Shown here: positions 14,087 to 17,002 of the stretch, piece after piece
How positions within the stretch are numbered: position 1 is the first letter of the stretch
How the letters are laid out: every line of letters begins with the position of its first letter
NCBI GenBank assembly: GCA_030600745.1
Contig: JAUVLL010000021.1
Coordinates: 1-17,002 of the forward strand
Direction: 5' to 3'
Length of the DNA: 17,002 nucleotides
Origin: Spirochaetaceae bacterium
GTDB taxonomy: Bacteria > Spirochaetota > Spirochaetia > B11-G9
Made by a program: the position numbers and the translations under genes
The notes under the pieces: generated by a model
Seen by the model: the letters and a program-made list of their open reading frames with translations, nothing else
The model's database searches: none
What the model was told of the DNA's origin: nothing

Positions 14087-15160
14087 ATGGAATACCGAAT
14101 ATTAATAATAAATCCCGGTTCAACTTCAACAAAATATGCCGTTTTCGACGGGGAAAATGAAAAACTCATTGAGACTATAAGACATGAACATGACGAAATA
14201 ACCCAATTTGAAACTGTTGGTGATCAGTTTATTTTTAGAAGTGAGCTTATTGAGAAGGCTCTTGAAAAAGCAAAGATCCCTGTTAGTTCACTTGACTGTG
14301 TTATAGGGAGGGGAGGACTTCTAAAACCTATCTCCGGGGGAGTATGGAAAGTAAACAAGGCAATGATAAATGATCTAAAGGAAGCGAAACGGGGAGAACA
14401 TGCATCAAACCTTGGGGGAATAATTGCACATAGCATTGCGGATAAAGCAGATGCACTCAGTTTTATTGCCGATCCTGTAGTCGTAGATGAAATGAACGAT
14501 TTTGCAAGAATTTCAGGTCATCCTGAACTGCCGAGACTATCAATATTTCATGCACTTAACCAGAAAGCTACTGCCAGAAGGGCTGCTGCAGAACTGGGCA
14601 AACCGTACGAAAGCTGTAATTTTATTGTTGCACATATGGGAGGAGGCATATCTGTCGGTGCTCATCAAAATGGCAGAGTTGTAGATGTAAACAATGCTCT
14701 TAATGGAGAAGGACCATTCTCTCCGGAAAGAAGCGGAACATTACCAGCAGGGCAACTGGTAAAGTTATGTTTCTCAGGTAATTACACAGAGAAAGAGATA
14801 CTTAATAAATTAAAAGGAAAAGGTGGTTTAACTGCATATTTGGGAACTGCAGATGGGACCAAAATTGAACAGATGATTGATAATGGCGACAAGAATGCAA
14901 AACTGATATATAATGCCATGGCCTATCAGGTCGCTAAAGAAATTGGAGCACTATCTTCCGTTCTGTCAGGTAATATAGACGGGATTGTGCTCACAGGTGG
15001 CCTTGCATACAGCACTATCCTTACAGATAAAATAAGTGAATATATTAATTTTATCGCAAAAGTTTTTGTATATCCCGGAGAAAATGAGATAGAAGCCCTT
15101 AGAGATGCAGCTATAAGAATCCTGACAGGTAAGGAAGACCCAAAAGAGTATGTAAATTGA
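14087..15160 (+). CDS. buk: Butyrate kinase
   Basis: Forms butyrate and ATP from butyryl phosphate in the last step of butyrate or branched-chain acid fermentation. It belongs to the acetokinase (ASKHA) family. The 357-residue length is normal for butyrate kinase. Marks include the N-terminal phosphate loop NPGSTSTKYAVF (9-20), GRGGLLKPISGGVW, FHALNQKATARR, the AHMGGGISVG loop, and the C-terminal ATP-site stretch GIVLTGGLAYS. AAGGAG lies six bases before ATG 14087. An upstream in-frame ATG at 14057 lacks a ribosome binding site. No phosphotransbutyrylase (ptb) is in the window, though the two are often adjacent in clostridia. Activity on isobutyryl or isovaleryl phosphate is equally possible. 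Confidence 0.93.
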   Translation: MEYRILIINPGSTSTKYAVFDGENEKLIETIRHEHDEITQFETVGDQFIFRSELIEKALEKAKIPVSSLDCVIGRGGLLKPISGGVWKVNKAMINDLKEAKRGEHASNLGGIIAHSIADKADALSFIADPVVVDEMNDFARISGHPELPRLSIFHALNQKATARRAAAELGKPYESCNFIVAHMGGGISVGAHQNGRVVDVNNALNGEGPFSPERSGTLPAGQLVKLCFSGNYTEKEILNKLKGKGGLTAYLGTADGTKIEQMIDNGDKNAKLIYNAMAYQVAKEIGALSSVLSGNIDGIVLTGGLAYSTILTDKISEYINFIAKVFVYPGENEIEALRDAAIRILTGKEDPKEYVN

Positions 15161-15193
15161 AAATATCACTTAAGGACAGAAAAAATCTAACTT

Positions 15194-15223
15194 TTGAAAC
15201 TCTATCAGAAAGTTGATCATATT
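15194..15223 (+). promoter_or_regulatory. Possible promoter of the BFN/UVR gene
   Basis: TTGAAA (15194-15199) and CATATT (15218-15223) are 18 bases apart. The spacing is acceptable but the -10 is weak. Read-through from butyrate kinase is equally likely, since I see no terminator between the two genes. Confidence 0.28.
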
Positions 15224-15273
15224 ACTTGAAATCTACCGGCTATTTTCTTATTCTGATTATATGGATGATAAAA

Positions 15274-15828
15274 ATGCTGGTTGAAGCGGAAATTTGGACA
15301 ATCGCCAGAACGGATCAGGGAAATGCTGTCCTGATCCGTCCATTAGGTGCAGAAAGTGCTGTTCCGATATTTATGGGACAGTTGGAAGCACAATCTATTT
15401 TAATTGGTATGGGAAATGTCCCAATGCCGAGGCCTCTGACCCACGATCTGTTTATGAGTACCTTTAAACAGCTCAATACTACAATTTTACGGGTAGAAAT
15501 CAGCTCTCTTACAAACGGCACCTTCTTTGCAAAATTAATACTAAAAAACCGTAAAGATGAACTGATTATAGATTGCCGACCATCGGATGCCCTGGGTCTT
15601 GCAGTAAGGAAAAAATGCTCAATATTTATTGATGAAGCTATAGTAGATGAAGCAGGAATCCCTCTAAGTTCAATTACTGAAAAAACTGTAGAAACAAATC
15701 TGGAGCTAACAAAAACTGAAATAAAGCTGCTTAAACTTGAACTTGAAAAAGTTATTGAAATTGAAGACTATGAAGAAGCAGCAAGAATTCGGGATAGAAT
15801 AAATAAGCTGGAAAATGATAACAGGTAA
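15274..15828 (+). CDS. BFN/DUF151 domain protein with C-terminal UVR motif
   Basis: The 184-residue product has a BFN (bifunctional nuclease, DUF151) domain over about residues 1-135: AEIWTIARTDQGNAVLIRP, PIFMGQLEAQSI, RPLTHDLF, RPSDALGLAVR. A short linker leads to a UVR motif at the end (LEKVIEIEDYEEAARIRDRI), as found in UvrB/UvrC and Clp proteins, where it mediates protein contacts. Plant and thermotoga relatives have been linked to nuclease activity; the bacterial role is poorly known. I start at ATG 15274, because the upstream residues are hydrophobic and unlike the family. The ribosome binding site is weak (GGATGA). It lies between butyrate kinase and a GH13 gene, which gives no functional clue. 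Confidence 0.85.
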   Translation: MLVEAEIWTIARTDQGNAVLIRPLGAESAVPIFMGQLEAQSILIGMGNVPMPRPLTHDLFMSTFKQLNTTILRVEISSLTNGTFFAKLILKNRKDELIIDCRPSDALGLAVRKKCSIFIDEAIVDEAGIPLSSITEKTVETNLELTKTEIKLLKLELEKVIEIEDYEEAARIRDRINKLENDNR

Positions 15829-15886
15829 CATCTTTTTTCAAAGTTTGTATAAAAACCTTACATAATGTTGATATTTAGGGGTATTT

Positions 15887-17002
15887 ATGAGGATTAAAAT
15901 CAAAAATGATGCAGAGATTACTATTAAAAAGAATTTTGATATTAGTTATAAAGAATCAGTTAATATTTCAGAGAAACTGAATCTTTATCTGGAAAGTATA
16001 AATCACGCCGGTACAACAACAGCCGCAGGTGTATACGCTGTAAATCTCATTGGCCGGATTTTTCAGTATATATTTACCAATCATGTAAAAAAGAATAATC
16101 CGGACATATTTACAAAAACAATGGACCATGTGAATGGAAGTATAGACAGGAAAGAAACAGACAGAGTTGCAGAAATGTTCTATTCAGACTTCCCTCCTGA
16201 TGGCGATTCAATGGAAGAAATGGTAGTCCTCAGATTAACAAATGAAAATCCGGCCTGTAATCCCTATACAGTCATTTTCGACGAGATGAATCTTACAGAA
16301 AATACAGCCTATAAAGATATGCTGAGAAAAAGTTTCAGTTATCTAAGAAGTTTTCAAAGCCCTGCCGGGGAAGGTGTAAACCTAATTGATTTCCTGAAAG
16401 CACCCAGTGTTGCTCATCCTGGCAGCCTGATGGATCAGCTTGCATACATGGCTGAACACTGGGAATCACTACTGGGAGATCAATTCCTTCTACTTCTCAG
16501 AGGAATTGACTACCTGAAAGAAGAAAACAAACCACAATTCCCCCATGGTCCTGGACCAATAGAAGAATATACCTATGATTATGCTGATGGAAGCCCGGAA
16601 GGGTTCAGTACTGATTCCAACTGGATGCCGAATGTTGTTATGCTGGCAAAAAGTACCCTTGTCTGGCTGGATCAGCTTTCAAAACAATATCAGAAATCTA
16701 TCACAAGACTTGATCAAATACCTGACAAAGAGCTTGATCTTCTGTCTAACAGAGGATTTTCAGCCCTCTGGCTAATCGGCCTCTGGGAACGCAGCAGTGC
16801 ATCGAAACAAATCAAGCGTACATGCGGAAATCCTGAGGCAGAATCCTCTGCCTATTCGCTAAAAAGATATGAAATAGCTGAAGAACTGGGCGGATGGGAG
16901 TCTCTGCACAACCTGAAATACCGATGTGCGCAGAGAGGGATTCGTCTTGCCAGCGATATGGTTCCAAACCACACCGGAATTGATTCAGACTGGATAAACG
17001 AC
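15887..17002 (+). CDS. Alpha-amylase-family (GH13) protein, 5' part only
   Basis: Open without a stop to the window edge, so 372 codons are seen and the end is missing. Clear GH13 features come late: the FSALWLIGLWERS strand near 290-300 and conserved region I DMVPNH (357-362), whose Asn and His shape the active site. In ordinary alpha-amylases region I lies near residue 100, so this protein has an N-terminal extension of about 240 residues. It is helix-rich, with no signal peptide, and is probably cytoplasmic. The catalytic Asp, Glu and Asp (regions II-IV) lie outside the window, so activity cannot be judged. ATG 15887 has AGGGG five bases upstream. A role in glycogen or maltodextrin use is inferred. 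Confidence 0.88.
   Translation, partial: MRIKIKNDAEITIKKNFDISYKESVNISEKLNLYLESINHAGTTTAAGVYAVNLIGRIFQYIFTNHVKKNNPDIFTKTMDHVNGSIDRKETDRVAEMFYSDFPPDGDSMEEMVVLRLTNENPACNPYTVIFDEMNLTENTAYKDMLRKSFSYLRSFQSPAGEGVNLIDFLKAPSVAHPGSLMDQLAYMAEHWESLLGDQFLLLLRGIDYLKEENKPQFPHGPGPIEEYTYDYADGSPEGFSTDSNWMPNVVMLAKSTLVWLDQLSKQYQKSITRLDQIPDKELDLLSNRGFSALWLIGLWERSSASKQIKRTCGNPEAESSAYSLKRYEIAEELGGWESLHNLKYRCAQRGIRLASDMVPNHTGIDSDWIND

Noticed and set aside
13848..14169. Minus-strand open frames upstream of the thioesterase
   Set aside because: They run through the repeat block and the buk start. The translations have no recognisable motif, and AAAGGAGG clearly marks the thioesterase start at 13845.

Overview
This window looks like part of the chromosome of an AT-rich, anaerobic, fermenting bacterium. 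My best guess is a spirochaete (Spirochaetales). That rests on the gene mix: a sodium-pumping oxaloacetate decarboxylase in the order gamma-alpha-beta, butyrate kinase, a BFN/DUF151-UVR protein, a pseudoreceiver-ATPase-cNMP regulator and repeat-rich 5' leaders. No marker gene proves the assignment. I saw no rRNA, tRNA, CRISPR array, transposase or phage gene.

Layout. (1) 131-2545, minus strand: a stub of a hemolysin III-like gene, an RluA-family pseudouridine synthase and a zinc-ribbon/SDR protein form one tightly packed unit with overlapping stops and starts. (2) 2546-3036: a gene-poor gap holding a start-less hydrophobic relic. (3) 3037-4386, plus strand: a KamA-like radical SAM protein. 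(4) 4387-8458, plus strand: a recognisable promoter, a repeat-containing leader, oadG-oadA-oadB and a strong intrinsic terminator. OadA carries two biotinyl domains. (5) 8487-10284, minus strand: a pseudoreceiver/HATPase/cyclic-nucleotide-binding protein followed by a SlyD-like FKBP. (6) 10366-11421, minus strand: aspartate-semialdehyde dehydrogenase with its own terminator, and a leader made of a 42-bp tandem repeat. (7) 11637-13845, minus strand: a small unknown protein, a soluble hybrid histidine kinase and a YbgC-like thioesterase. (8) 14087-17002, plus strand: butyrate kinase, a BFN/UVR protein and the first 372 codons of a GH13 alpha-amylase-family protein that runs off the window.

How the genes fit together. 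OadGAB would convert oxaloacetate to pyruvate while exporting Na+. Butyrate kinase would make ATP from butyryl phosphate. The GH13 protein would supply sugar. All three fit an anaerobe conserving energy by fermentation. Asd belongs to the lysine/threonine/methionine/diaminopimelate branch. The other genes are regulatory or housekeeping.

The most unusual signal is a family of modular repeats. Fixed arms resembling CTGGTCG and TGCTCG enclose differing short palindromes. Copies sit between promoter and ribosome binding site of both oadG and asd, in the same orientation relative to the gene. A related copy lies at the left edge of the window, and a linked 35-bp element recurs near butyrate kinase.
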